Positions 50,201-61,992 of a stretch of 64,000 nt of DNA are shown here, one piece after another (the stretch's first letter is position 1; each line of letters starts with the position of its first letter). The DNA is from Actinernus sp. WN-2022. Taxonomy: Eukaryota > Cnidaria > Anthozoa > Actiniaria > Actinernidae. The notes beneath the pieces are model-generated. The model did no database searches. It was not told where the DNA came from and worked only from the letters and a program-made list of their open reading frames with translations. Made by a program: the position numbers and the translations under genes. Location of the stretch: the NCBI GenBank assembly GCA_030867875.1, contig JAOWCC010001634.1, forward strand, positions 4,945,877 through 5,009,876, read 5' to 3'.

Positions 50201-53200
50201 GAAAGGCCATTAAAGTCTTCAACTGTCATTTGCCGTTTCAAGAAAACGGCAAAAACACGAGTTACTGGCTTTTAAAGCTAAAGGCACACAAGATCTAGCA
50301 TGTTTTCACAAAAGGGGGTTTTAGGTTCTAGGGCTCCTTTTGTGGAAACAGCGTAGATCTTGTGTGCCTTTAAGCTTTAAAAGCCAGTTACTCGTGTTTT
50401 TGCCGCTTTCTTGAAAGGGCAAATGACAGTTTACGACTTTTCTGGCCTTTCTTTCCAATAATTGATCTGTAGGTATTTTATGAGGGTGGTGTGGGGTGGG
50501 GAGGAGTAGTTCAAAAAATTTCGCGAAAAACCAACTTTGCCTGACGTATGGCGCAACGATTTGCTTAGTGAAAGATGTACATTTTCCACTAGGTCTGAGA
50601 AAAAAGGTGCATTTTTGGGATCAAAACGTTGAAAAGTGAGTTACTGGCTTTTAAAGCCAACAAGTACGCATTAATTTACTTGTGTAACCTAAATTTCAAA
50701 GTGGCGCCATTTCTCGACCTTTTAATGGATTTCGATGCACTATACGGCAATACAACGGCCTCTTCCTGTACTTTCAGACTGGCGTGCCAGTTTTGCCCTA
50801 TTTGGAGTAGAAAATCCGAAAATGTGTTTTTTTTGTAACCTAACCTTAATCTCTCAAAGTTACTTGTGTACCCTAATATCTTCAAAGTGGCGCCATTTCT
50901 CGAGCTTTCAATGGATTTCGATGCACTATACGGCAATACAACGTTCTCTTCATGTAGATTGCGTTTAATGGGTGGAAGTTTCCTGTATTTTGAGTAACAA
51001 TACCAGAAAATGGCCTTTTTCTAACCTAAGCATAACCTCTAGGTCTCAAATAAAGAAATTATGGGATAGATCTCACACAAGTAAATTATGGGATAGAAAG
51101 GCCATTAAAGTCTTCAACTGTCATTTGCCGTTTCAAGAAAACGGCAAAAACACGAGTTACTGGCTTTTAAAGCTAAAGGCACACAAGATCTAGCATGTTT
51201 TCACAAAAGGGGGTTTTAGGTTCTAGGGCTCCTTTTGTGGAAACAGCGTAGATCTTGTGTGCCTTTAAGCTTTAAAAGCCAGTTACTCGTGTTTTTGCCG
51301 CTTTCTTGAAAGGGCAAATGACAGTTTACGACTTTTCTGGCCTTTCTTTCCAATAATTGATCTGTAGGTATTTTATGAGGGTGGTGTGGGGTGGGGAGGA
51401 GTAGTTCAAAAAATTTCGCGAAAAACCAACTTTGCCTGACGTATGGCGCAACGATTTGCTTAGTGAAAGATGTACATTTTCCACTAGGTCTGAGAAAAAA
51501 GGTGCATTTTTGGGATCAAAACGTTGAAAAGTGAGTTACTGGCTTTTAAAGCCAACAAGTACGCATTAATTTACTTGTGTAACCTAAATTTCAAAGTGGC
51601 GCCATTTCTCGACCTTTTAATGGATTTCGATGCACTATACGGCAATACAACGGCCTCTTCCTGTACTTTCAGACTGGCGTGCCAGTTTTGCCCTATTTGG
51701 AGTAGAAAATCCGAAAATGTGTTTTTTTTGTAACCTAACCTTAATCTCTCAAAGTTACTTGTGTACCCTAATATCTTCAAAGTGGCGCCATTTCTCGAGC
51801 TTTCAATGGATTTCGATGCACTATACGGCAATACAACGTTCTCTTCATGTAGATTGCGTTTAATGGGTGGAAGTTTCCTGTATTTTGAGTAACAATACCA
51901 GAAAATGGCCTTTTTCTAACCTAAGCATAACCTCTAGGTCTCAAATAAAGAAATTATGGGATAGATCTCACACAAGTAAATTATGGGATAGAAAGGCCAT
52001 TAAAGTCTTCAACTGTCATTTGCCGTTTCAAGAAAACGGCAAAAACACGAGTTACTGGCTTTTAAAGCTAAAGGCACACAAGATCTAGCATGTTTTCACA
52101 AAAGGGGGTTTTAGGTTCTAGGGCTCCTTTTGTGGAAACAGCGTAGATCTTGTGTGCCTTTAAGCTTTAAAAGCCAGTTACTCGTGTTTTTGCCGCTTTC
52201 TTGAAAGGGCAAATGACAGTTTACGACTTTTCTGGCCTTTCTTTCCAATAATTGATCTGTAGGTATTTTATGAGGGTGGTGTGGGGTGGGGAGGAGTAGT
52301 TCAAAAAATTTCGCGAAAAACCAACTTTGCCTGACGTATGGCGCAACGATTTGCTTAGTGAAAGATGTACATTTTCCACTAGGTCTGAGAAAAAAGGTGC
52401 ATTTTTGGGATCAAAACGTTGAAAAGTGAGTTACTGGCTTTTAAAGCCAACAAGTACGCATTAATTTACTTGTGTAACCTAAATTTCAAAGTGGCGCCAT
52501 TTCTCGACCTTTTAATGGATTTCGATGCACTATACGGCAATACAACGGCCTCTTCCTGTACTTTCAGACTGGCGTGCCAGTTTTGCCCTATTTGGAGTAG
52601 AAAATCCGAAAATGTGTTTTTTTTGTAACCTAACCTTAATCTCTCAAAGTTACTTGTGTACCCTAATATCTTCAAAGTGGCGCCATTTCTCGAGCTTTCA
52701 ATGGATTTCGATGCACTATACGGCAATACAACGTTCTCTTCATGTAGATTGCGTTTAATGGGTGGAAGTTTCCTGTATTTTGAGTAACAATACCAGAAAA
52801 TGGCCTTTTTCTAACCTAAGCATAACCTCTAGGTCTCAAATAAAGAAATTATGGGATAGATCTCACACAAGTAAATTATGGGATAGAAAGGCCATTAAAG
52901 TCTTCAACTGTCATTTGCCGTTTCAAGAAAACGGCAAAAACACGAGTTACTGGCTTTTAAAGCTAAAGGCACACAAGATCTAGCATGTTTTCACAAAAGG
53001 GGGTTTTAGGTTCTAGGGCTCCTTTTGTGGAAACAGCGTAGATCTTGTGTGCCTTTAAGCTTTAAAAGCCAGTTACTCGTGTTTTTGCCGCTTTCTTGAA
53101 AGGGCAAATGACAGTTTACGACTTTTCTGGCCTTTCTTTCCAATAATTGATCTGTAGGTATTTTATGAGGGTGGTGTGGGGTGGGGAGGAGTAGTTCAAA

Positions 53201-56200
53201 AAATTTCGCGAAAAACCAACTTTGCCTGACGTATGGCGCAACGATTTGCTTAGTGAAAGATGTACATTTTCCACTAGGTCTGAGAAAAAAGGTGCATTTT
53301 TGGGATCAAAACGTTGAAAAGTGAGTTACTGGCTTTTAAAGCCAACAAGTACGCATTAATTTACTTGTGTAACCTAAATTTCAAAGTGGCGCCATTTCTC
53401 GACCTTTTAATGGATTTCGATGCACTATACGGCAATACAACGGCCTCTTCCTGTACTTTCAGACTGGCGTGCCAGTTTTGCCCTATTTGGAGTAGAAAAT
53501 CCGAAAATGTGTTTTTTTTGTAACCTAACCTTAATCTCTCAAAGTTACTTGTGTACCCTAATATCTTCAAAGTGGCGCCATTTCTCGAGCTTTCAATGGA
53601 TTTCGATGCACTATACGGCAATACAACGTTCTCTTCATGTAGATTGCGTTTAATGGGTGGAAGTTTCCTGTATTTTGAGTAACAATACCAGAAAATGGCC
53701 TTTTTCTAACCTAAGCATAACCTCTAGGTCTCAAATAAAGAAATTATGGGATAGATCTCACACAAGTAAATTATGGGATAGAAAGGCCATTAAAGTCTTC
53801 AACTGTCATTTGCCGTTTCAAGAAAACGGCAAAAACACGAGTTACTGGCTTTTAAAGCTAAAGGCACACAAGATCTAGCATGTTTTCACAAAAGGGGGTT
53901 TTAGGTTCTAGGGCTCCTTTTGTGGAAACAGCGTAGATCTTGTGTGCCTTTAAGCTTTAAAAGCCAGTTACTCGTGTTTTTGCCGCTTTCTTGAAAGGGC
54001 AAATGACAGTTTACGACTTTTCTGGCCTTTCTTTCCAATAATTGATCTGTAGGTATTTTATGAGGGTGGTGTGGGGTGGGGAGGAGTAGTTCCAAAAATT
54101 TCGCGAAAAACCAACTTTGCCTGACGTATGGCGCAACGATTTGCTTAGTGAAAGATGTACATTTTCCACTAGGTCTGAGAAAAAAGGTGCATTTTTGGGA
54201 TCAAAACGTTGAAAAGTGAGTTACTGGCTTTTAAAGCCAACAAGTACGCATTAATTTACTTGTGTAACCTAAATTTCAAAGTGGCGCCATTTCTCGACCT
54301 TTTAATGGATATCGATGCACTATACGGCAATACAACGGCCTCTTCCTGTACTTTCAGACTGGCGTGCCAGTTTTGCCCTATTTGGAGTAGAAAATCCGAA
54401 AATGTGTTTTTTTTGTAACCTAACCTTAATCTCTCAAAGTTACTTGTGTACCCTAATATCTTCAAAGTGGCGCCATTTCTCGAGCTTTCAATGGATTTCG
54501 ATGCACTATACGGCAATACAACGTTCTCTTCATGTAGATTGCGCTTAATGGGTGGAAGTTTCCTGTATTTTGAGTAACAATACCAGAAAATGGCCTTTTT
54601 CTAACCTAAGCATAACCTCTAGGTCTCAAATAAAGAAATTATGGGATAGATCTCACACAAGTAAATTATGGGATAGAAAGGCCATTAAAGTCTTCAACTG
54701 TCATTTGCCGTTTCAAGAAAACGGCAAAAACACGAGTTACTGGCTTTTAAAGCTAAAGGCACACAAGATCTAGCATGTTTTCACAAAAGGGGGTTTTAGG
54801 TTCTAGGGCTCCTTTTGTGGAAACAGCGTAGATCTTGTGTGCCTTTAAGCTTTAAAAGCCAGTTACTCGTGTTTTTGCCGCTTTCTTGAAAGGGCAAATG
54901 ACAGTTTACGACTTTTCTGGCCTTTCTTTCCAATAATTGATCTGTAGGTATTTTATGAGGGTGGTGTGGGGTGGGGAGGAGTAGTTCAAAAAATTTCGCG
55001 AAAAACCAACTTTGCCTGACGTATGGCGCAACGATTTGCTTAGTGAAAGATGTACATTTTCCACTAGGTCTGAGAAAAAAGGTGCATTTTTGGGATCAAA
55101 ACGTTGAAAAGTGAGTTACTGGCTTTTAAAGCCAACAAGTACGCATTAATTTACTTGTGTAACCTAAATTTCAAAGTGGCGCCATTTCTCGACCTTTTAA
55201 TGGATTTCGATGCACTATACGGCAATACAACGGCCTCTTCCTGTACTTTCAGACTGGCGTGCCAGTTTTGCCCTATTTGGAGTAGAAAATCCGAAAATGT
55301 GTTTTTTTTGTAACCTAACCTTAATCTCTCAAAGTTACTTGTGTACCCTAATATCTTCAAAGTGGCGCCATTTCTCGAGCTTTCAATGGATTTCGATGCA
55401 CTATACGGCAATACAACGTTCTCTTCATGTAGATTGCGTTTAATGGGTGGAAGTTTCCTGTATTTTGAGTAACAATACCAGAAAATGGCCTTTTTCTAAC
55501 CTAAGCATAACCTCTAGGTCTCAAATAAAGAAATTATGGGATAGATCTCACACAAGTAAATTATGGGATAGAAAGGCCATTAAAGTCTTCAACTGTCATT
55601 TGCCGTTTCAAGAAAACGGCAAAAACACGAGTTACTGGCTTTTAAAGCTAAAGGCACACAAGATCTAGCATGTTTTCACAAAAGGGGGTTTTAGGTTCTA
55701 GGGCTCCTTTTGTGGAAACAGCGTAGATCTTGTGTGCCTTTAAGCTTTAAAAGCCAGTTACTCGTGTTTTTGCCGCTTTCTTGAAAGGGCAAATGACAGT
55801 TTACGACTTTTCTGGCCTTTCTTTCCAATAATTGATCTGTAGGTATTTTATGAGGGTGGTGTGGGGTGGGGAGGAGTAGTTCAAAAAATTTCGCGAAAAA
55901 CCAACTTTGCCTGACGTATGGCGCAACGATTTGCTTAGTGAAAGATGTACATTTTCCACTAGGTCTGAGAAAAAAGGTGCATTTTTGGGATCAAAACGTT
56001 GAAAAGTGAGTTACTGGCTTTTAAAGCCAACAAGTACGCATTAATTTACTTGTGTAACCTAAATTTCAAAGTGGCGCCATTTCTCGACCTTTTAATGGAT
56101 TTCGATGCACTATACGGCAATACAACGGCCTCTTCCTGTACTTTCAGACTGGCGTGCCAGTTTTGCCCTATTTGGAGTAGAAAATCCGAAAATGTGTTTT

Positions 56201-56622
56201 TTTTGTAACCTAACCTTAATCTCTCAAAGTTACTTGTGTACCCTAATATCTTCAAAGTGGCGCCATTTCTCGAGCTTTCAATGGATTTCGATGCACTATA
56301 CGGCAATACAACGTTCTCTTCATGTAGATTGCGTTTAATGGGTGGAAGTTTCCTGTATTTTGAGTAACAATACCAGAAAATGGCCTTTTTCTAACCTAAG
56401 CATAACCTCTAGGTCTCAAATAAAGAAATTATGGGATAGATCTCACACAAGTAAATTATGGGATAGAAAGGCCATTAAAGTCTTCAACTGTCATTTGCCG
56501 TTTCAAGAAAACGGCAAAAACACGAGTTACTGGCTTTTAAAGCTAAAGGCACACAAGATCTAGCATGTTTTCACAAAAGGGGGTTTTAGGTTCTAGGGCT
56601 CCTTTTGTGGAAACAGCGTAGA

Positions 56623-59307
56623 TCTTGTGTGCCTTTAAGCTTTAAAAGCCAGTTACTCGTGTTTTTGCCGCTTTCTTGAAAGGGCAAATGACAGTTTACG
56701 ACTTTTCTGGCCTTTCTTTCCAATAATTGATCTGTAGGTATTTTATGAGGGTGGTGTGGGGTGGGGAGGAGTAGTTCCAAAAATTTCGCGAAAAACCAAC
56801 TTTGCCTGACGTATGGCGCAACGATTTGCTTAGTGAAAGATGTACATTTTCCACTAGGTCTGAGAAAAAAGGTGCATTTTTGGGATCAAAACGTTGAAAA
56901 GTGAGTTACTGGCTTTTAAAGCCAACAAGTACGCATTAATTTACTTGTGTAACCTAAATTTCAAAGTGGCGCCATTTCTCGACCTTTTAATGGATATCGA
57001 TGCACTATACGGCAATACAACGGCCTCTTCCTGTACTTTCAGACTGGCGTGCCAGTTTTGCCCTATTTGGAGTAGAAAATCCGAAAATGTGTTTTTTTTG
57101 TAACCTAACCTTAATCTCTCAAAGTTACTTGTGTACCCTAATATCTTCAAAGTGGCGCCATTTCTCGAGCTTTCAATGGATTTCGATGCACTATACGGCA
57201 ATACAACGTTCTCTTCATGTAGATTGCGCTTAATGGGTGGAAGTTTCCTGTATTTTGAGTAACAATACCAGAAAATGGCCTTTTTCTAACCTAAGCATAA
57301 CCTCTAGGTCTCAAATAAAGAAATTATGGGATAGATCTCACACAAGTAAATTATGGGATAGAAAGGCCATTAAAGTCTTCAACTGTCATTTGCCGTTTCA
57401 AGAAAACGGCAAAAACACGAGTTACTGGCTTTTAAAGCTAAAGGCACACAAGATCTAGCATGTTTTCACAAAAGGGGGTTTTAGGTTCTAGGGCTCCTTT
57501 TGTGGAAACAGCGTAGATCTTGTGTGCCTTTAAGCTTTAAAAGCCAGTTACTCGTGTTTTTGCCGCTTTCTTGAAAGGGCAAATGACAGTTTACGACTTT
57601 TCTGGCCTTTCTTTCCAATAATTGATCTGTAGGTATTTTATGAGGGTGGTGTGGGGTGGGGAGGAGTAGTTCAAAAAATTTCGCGAAAAACCAACTTTGC
57701 CTGACGTATGGCGCAACGATTTGCTTAGTGAAAGATGTACATTTTCCACTAGGTCTGAGAAAAAAGGTGCATTTTTGGGATCAAAACGTTGAAAAGTGAG
57801 TTACTGGCTTTTAAAGCCAACAAGTACGCATTAATTTACTTGTGTAACCTAAATTTCAAAGTGGCGCCATTTCTCGACCTTTTAATGGATTTCGATGCAC
57901 TATACGGCAATACAACGGCCTCTTCCTGTACTTTCAGACTGGCGTGCCAGTTTTGCCCTATTTGGAGTAGAAAATCCGAAAATGTGTTTTTTTTGTAACC
58001 TAACCTTAATCTCTCAAAGTTACTTGTGTACCCTAATATCTTCAAAGTGGCGCCATTTCTCGAGCTTTCAATGGATTTCGATGCACTATACGGCAATACA
58101 ACGTTCTCTTCATGTAGATTGCGTTTAATGGGTGGAAGTTTCCTGTATTTTGAGTAACAATACCAGAAAATGGCCTTTTTCTAACCTAAGCATAACCTCT
58201 AGGTCTCAAATAAAGAAATTATGGGATAGATCTCACACAAGTAAATTATGGGATAGAAAGGCCATTAAAGTCTTCAACTGTCATTTGCCGTTTCAAGAAA
58301 ACGGCAAAAACACGAGTTACTGGCTTTTAAAGCTAAAGGCACACAAGATCTAGCATGTTTTCACAAAAGGGGGTTTTAGGTTCTAGGGCTCCTTTTGTGG
58401 AAACAGCGTAGATCTTGTGTGCCTTTAAGCTTTAAAAGCCAGTTACTCGTGTTTTTGCCGCTTTCTTGAAAGGGCAAATGACAGTTTACGACTTTTCTGG
58501 CCTTTCTTTCCAATAATTGATCTGTAGGTATTTTATGAGGGTGGTGTGGGGTGGGGAGGAGTAGTTCCAAAAATTTCGCGAAAAACCAACTTTGCCTGAC
58601 GTATGGCGCAACGATTTGCTTAGTGAAAGATGTACATTTTCCACTAGGTCTGAGAAAAAAGGTGCATTTTTGGGATCAAAACGTTGAAAAGTGAGTTACT
58701 GGCTTTTAAAGCCAACAAGTACGCATTAATTTACTTGTGTAACCTAAATTTCAAAGTGGCGCCATTTCTCGACCTTTTAATGGATTTCGATGCACTATAC
58801 GGCAATACAACGGCCTCTTCCTGTACTTTCAGACTGGCGTGCCAGTTTTGCCCTATTTGGAGTAGAAAATCCGAAAATGTGTTTTTTTTGTAACCTAACC
58901 TTAATCTCTCAAAGTTACTTGTGTACCCTAATATCTTCAAAGTGGCGCCATTTCTCGAGCTTTCAATGGATTTCGATGCACTATACGGCAATACAACGTT
59001 CTCTTCATGTAGATTGCGTTTAATGGGTGGAAGTTTCCTGTATTTTGAGTAACAATACCAGAAAATGGCCTTTTTCTAACCTAAGCATAACCTCTAGGTC
59101 TCAAATAAAGAAATTATGGGATAGATCTCACACAAGTAAATTATGGGATAGAAAGGCCATTAAAGTCTTCAACTGTCATTTGCCGTTTCAAGAAAACGGC
59201 AAAAACACGAGTTACTGGCTTTTAAAGCTAAAGGCACACAAGATCTAGCATGTTTTCACAAAAGGGGGTTTTAGGTTCTAGGGCTCCTTTTGTGGAAACA
59301 GCGTAGA
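56623..59307 (+). repeat. Variant trimer block, monomers 48-50
   Basis: Same order as at 34374: full haplotype, standard, first variant only. Confidence 0.8.
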
Positions 59308-61992
59308 TCTTGTGTGCCTTTAAGCTTTAAAAGCCAGTTACTCGTGTTTTTGCCGCTTTCTTGAAAGGGCAAATGACAGTTTACGACTTTTCTGGCCTTT
59401 CTTTCCAATAATTGATCTGTAGGTATTTTATGAGGGTGGTGTGGGGTGGGGAGGAGTAGTTCAAAAAATTTCGCGAAAAACCAACTTTGCCTGACGTATG
59501 GCGCAACGATTTGCTTAGTGAAAGATGTACATTTTCCACTAGGTCTGAGAAAAAAGGTGCATTTTTGGGATCAAAACGTTGAAAAGTGAGTTACTGGCTT
59601 TTAAAGCCAACAAGTACGCATTAATTTACTTGTGTAACCTAAATTTCAAAGTGGCGCCATTTCTCGACCTTTTAATGGATTTCGATGCACTATACGGCAA
59701 TACAACGGCCTCTTCCTGTACTTTCAGACTGGCGTGCCAGTTTTGCCCTATTTGGAGTAGAAAATCCGAAAATGTGTTTTTTTTGTAACCTAACCTTAAT
59801 CTCTCAAAGTTACTTGTGTACCCTAATATCTTCAAAGTGGCGCCATTTCTCGAGCTTTCAATGGATTTCGATGCACTATACGGCAATACAACGTTCTCTT
59901 CATGTAGATTGCGTTTAATGGGTGGAAGTTTCCTGTATTTTGAGTAACAATACCAGAAAATGGCCTTTTTCTAACCTAAGCATAACCTCTAGGTCTCAAA
60001 TAAAGAAATTATGGGATAGATCTCACACAAGTAAATTATGGGATAGAAAGGCCATTAAAGTCTTCAACTGTCATTTGCCGTTTCAAGAAAACGGCAAAAA
60101 CACGAGTTACTGGCTTTTAAAGCTAAAGGCACACAAGATCTAGCATGTTTTCACAAAAGGGGGTTTTAGGTTCTAGGGCTCCTTTTGTGGAAACAGCGTA
60201 GATCTTGTGTGCCTTTAAGCTTTAAAAGCCAGTTACTCGTGTTTTTGCCGCTTTCTTGAAAGGGCAAATGACAGTTTACGACTTTTCTGGCCTTTCTTTC
60301 CAATAATTGATCTGTAGGTATTTTATGAGGGTGGTGTGGGGTGGGGAGGAGTAGTTCAAAAAATTTCGCGAAAAACCAACTTTGCCTGACGTATGGCGCA
60401 ACGATTTGCTTAGTGAAAGATGTACATTTTCCACTAGGTCTGAGAAAAAAGGTGCATTTTTGGGATCAAAACGTTGAAAAGTGAGTTACTGGCTTTTAAA
60501 GCCAACAAGTACGCATTAATTTACTTGTGTAACCTAAATTTCAAAGTGGCGCCATTTCTCGACCTTTTAATGGATTTCGATGCACTATACGGCAATACAA
60601 CGGCCTCTTCCTGTACTTTCAGACTGGCGTGCCAGTTTTGCCCTATTTGGAGTAGAAAATCCGAAAATGTGTTTTTTTTGTAACCTAACCTTAATCTCTC
60701 AAAGTTACTTGTGTACCCTAATATCTTCAAAGTGGCGCCATTTCTCGAGCTTTCAATGGATTTCGATGCACTATACGGCAATACAACGTTCTCTTCATGT
60801 AGATTGCGTTTAATGGGTGGAAGTTTCCTGTATTTTGAGTAACAATACCAGAAAATGGCCTTTTTCTAACCTAAGCATAACCTCTAGGTCTCAAATAAAG
60901 AAATTATGGGATAGATCTCACACAAGTAAATTATGGGATAGAAAGGCCATTAAAGTCTTCAACTGTCATTTGCCGTTTCAAGAAAACGGCAAAAACACGA
61001 GTTACTGGCTTTTAAAGCTAAAGGCACACAAGATCTAGCATGTTTTCACAAAAGGGGGTTTTAGGTTCTAGGGCTCCTTTTGTGGAAACAGCGTAGATCT
61101 TGTGTGCCTTTAAGCTTTAAAAGCCAGTTACTCGTGTTTTTGCCGCTTTCTTGAAAGGGCAAATGACAGTTTACGACTTTTCTGGCCTTTCTTTCCAATA
61201 ATTGATCTGTAGGTATTTTATGAGGGTGGTGTGGGGTGGGGAGGAGTAGTTCAAAAAATTTCGCGAAAAACCAACTTTGCCTGACGTATGGCGCAACGAT
61301 TTGCTTAGTGAAAGATGTACATTTTCCACTAGGTCTGAGAAAAAAGGTGCATTTTTGGGATCAAAACGTTGAAAAGTGAGTTACTGGCTTTTAAAGCCAA
61401 CAAGTACGCATTAATTTACTTGTGTAACCTAAATTTCAAAGTGGCGCCATTTCTCGACCTTTTAATGGATTTCGATGCACTATACGGCAATACAACGGCC
61501 TCTTCCTGTACTTTCAGACTGGCGTGCCAGTTTTGCCCTATTTGGAGTAGAAAATCCGAAAATGTGTTTTTTTTGTAACCTAACCTTAATCTCTCAAAGT
61601 TACTTGTGTACCCTAATATCTTCAAAGTGGCGCCATTTCTCGAGCTTTCAATGGATTTCGATGCACTATACGGCAATACAACGTTCTCTTCATGTAGATT
61701 GCGTTTAATGGGTGGAAGTTTCCTGTATTTTGAGTAACAATACCAGAAAATGGCCTTTTTCTAACCTAAGCATAACCTCTAGGTCTCAAATAAAGAAATT
61801 ATGGGATAGATCTCACACAAGTAAATTATGGGATAGAAAGGCCATTAAAGTCTTCAACTGTCATTTGCCGTTTCAAGAAAACGGCAAAAACACGAGTTAC
61901 TGGCTTTTAAAGCTAAAGGCACACAAGATCTAGCATGTTTTCACAAAAGGGGGTTTTAGGTTCTAGGGCTCCTTTTGTGGAAACAGCGTAGA

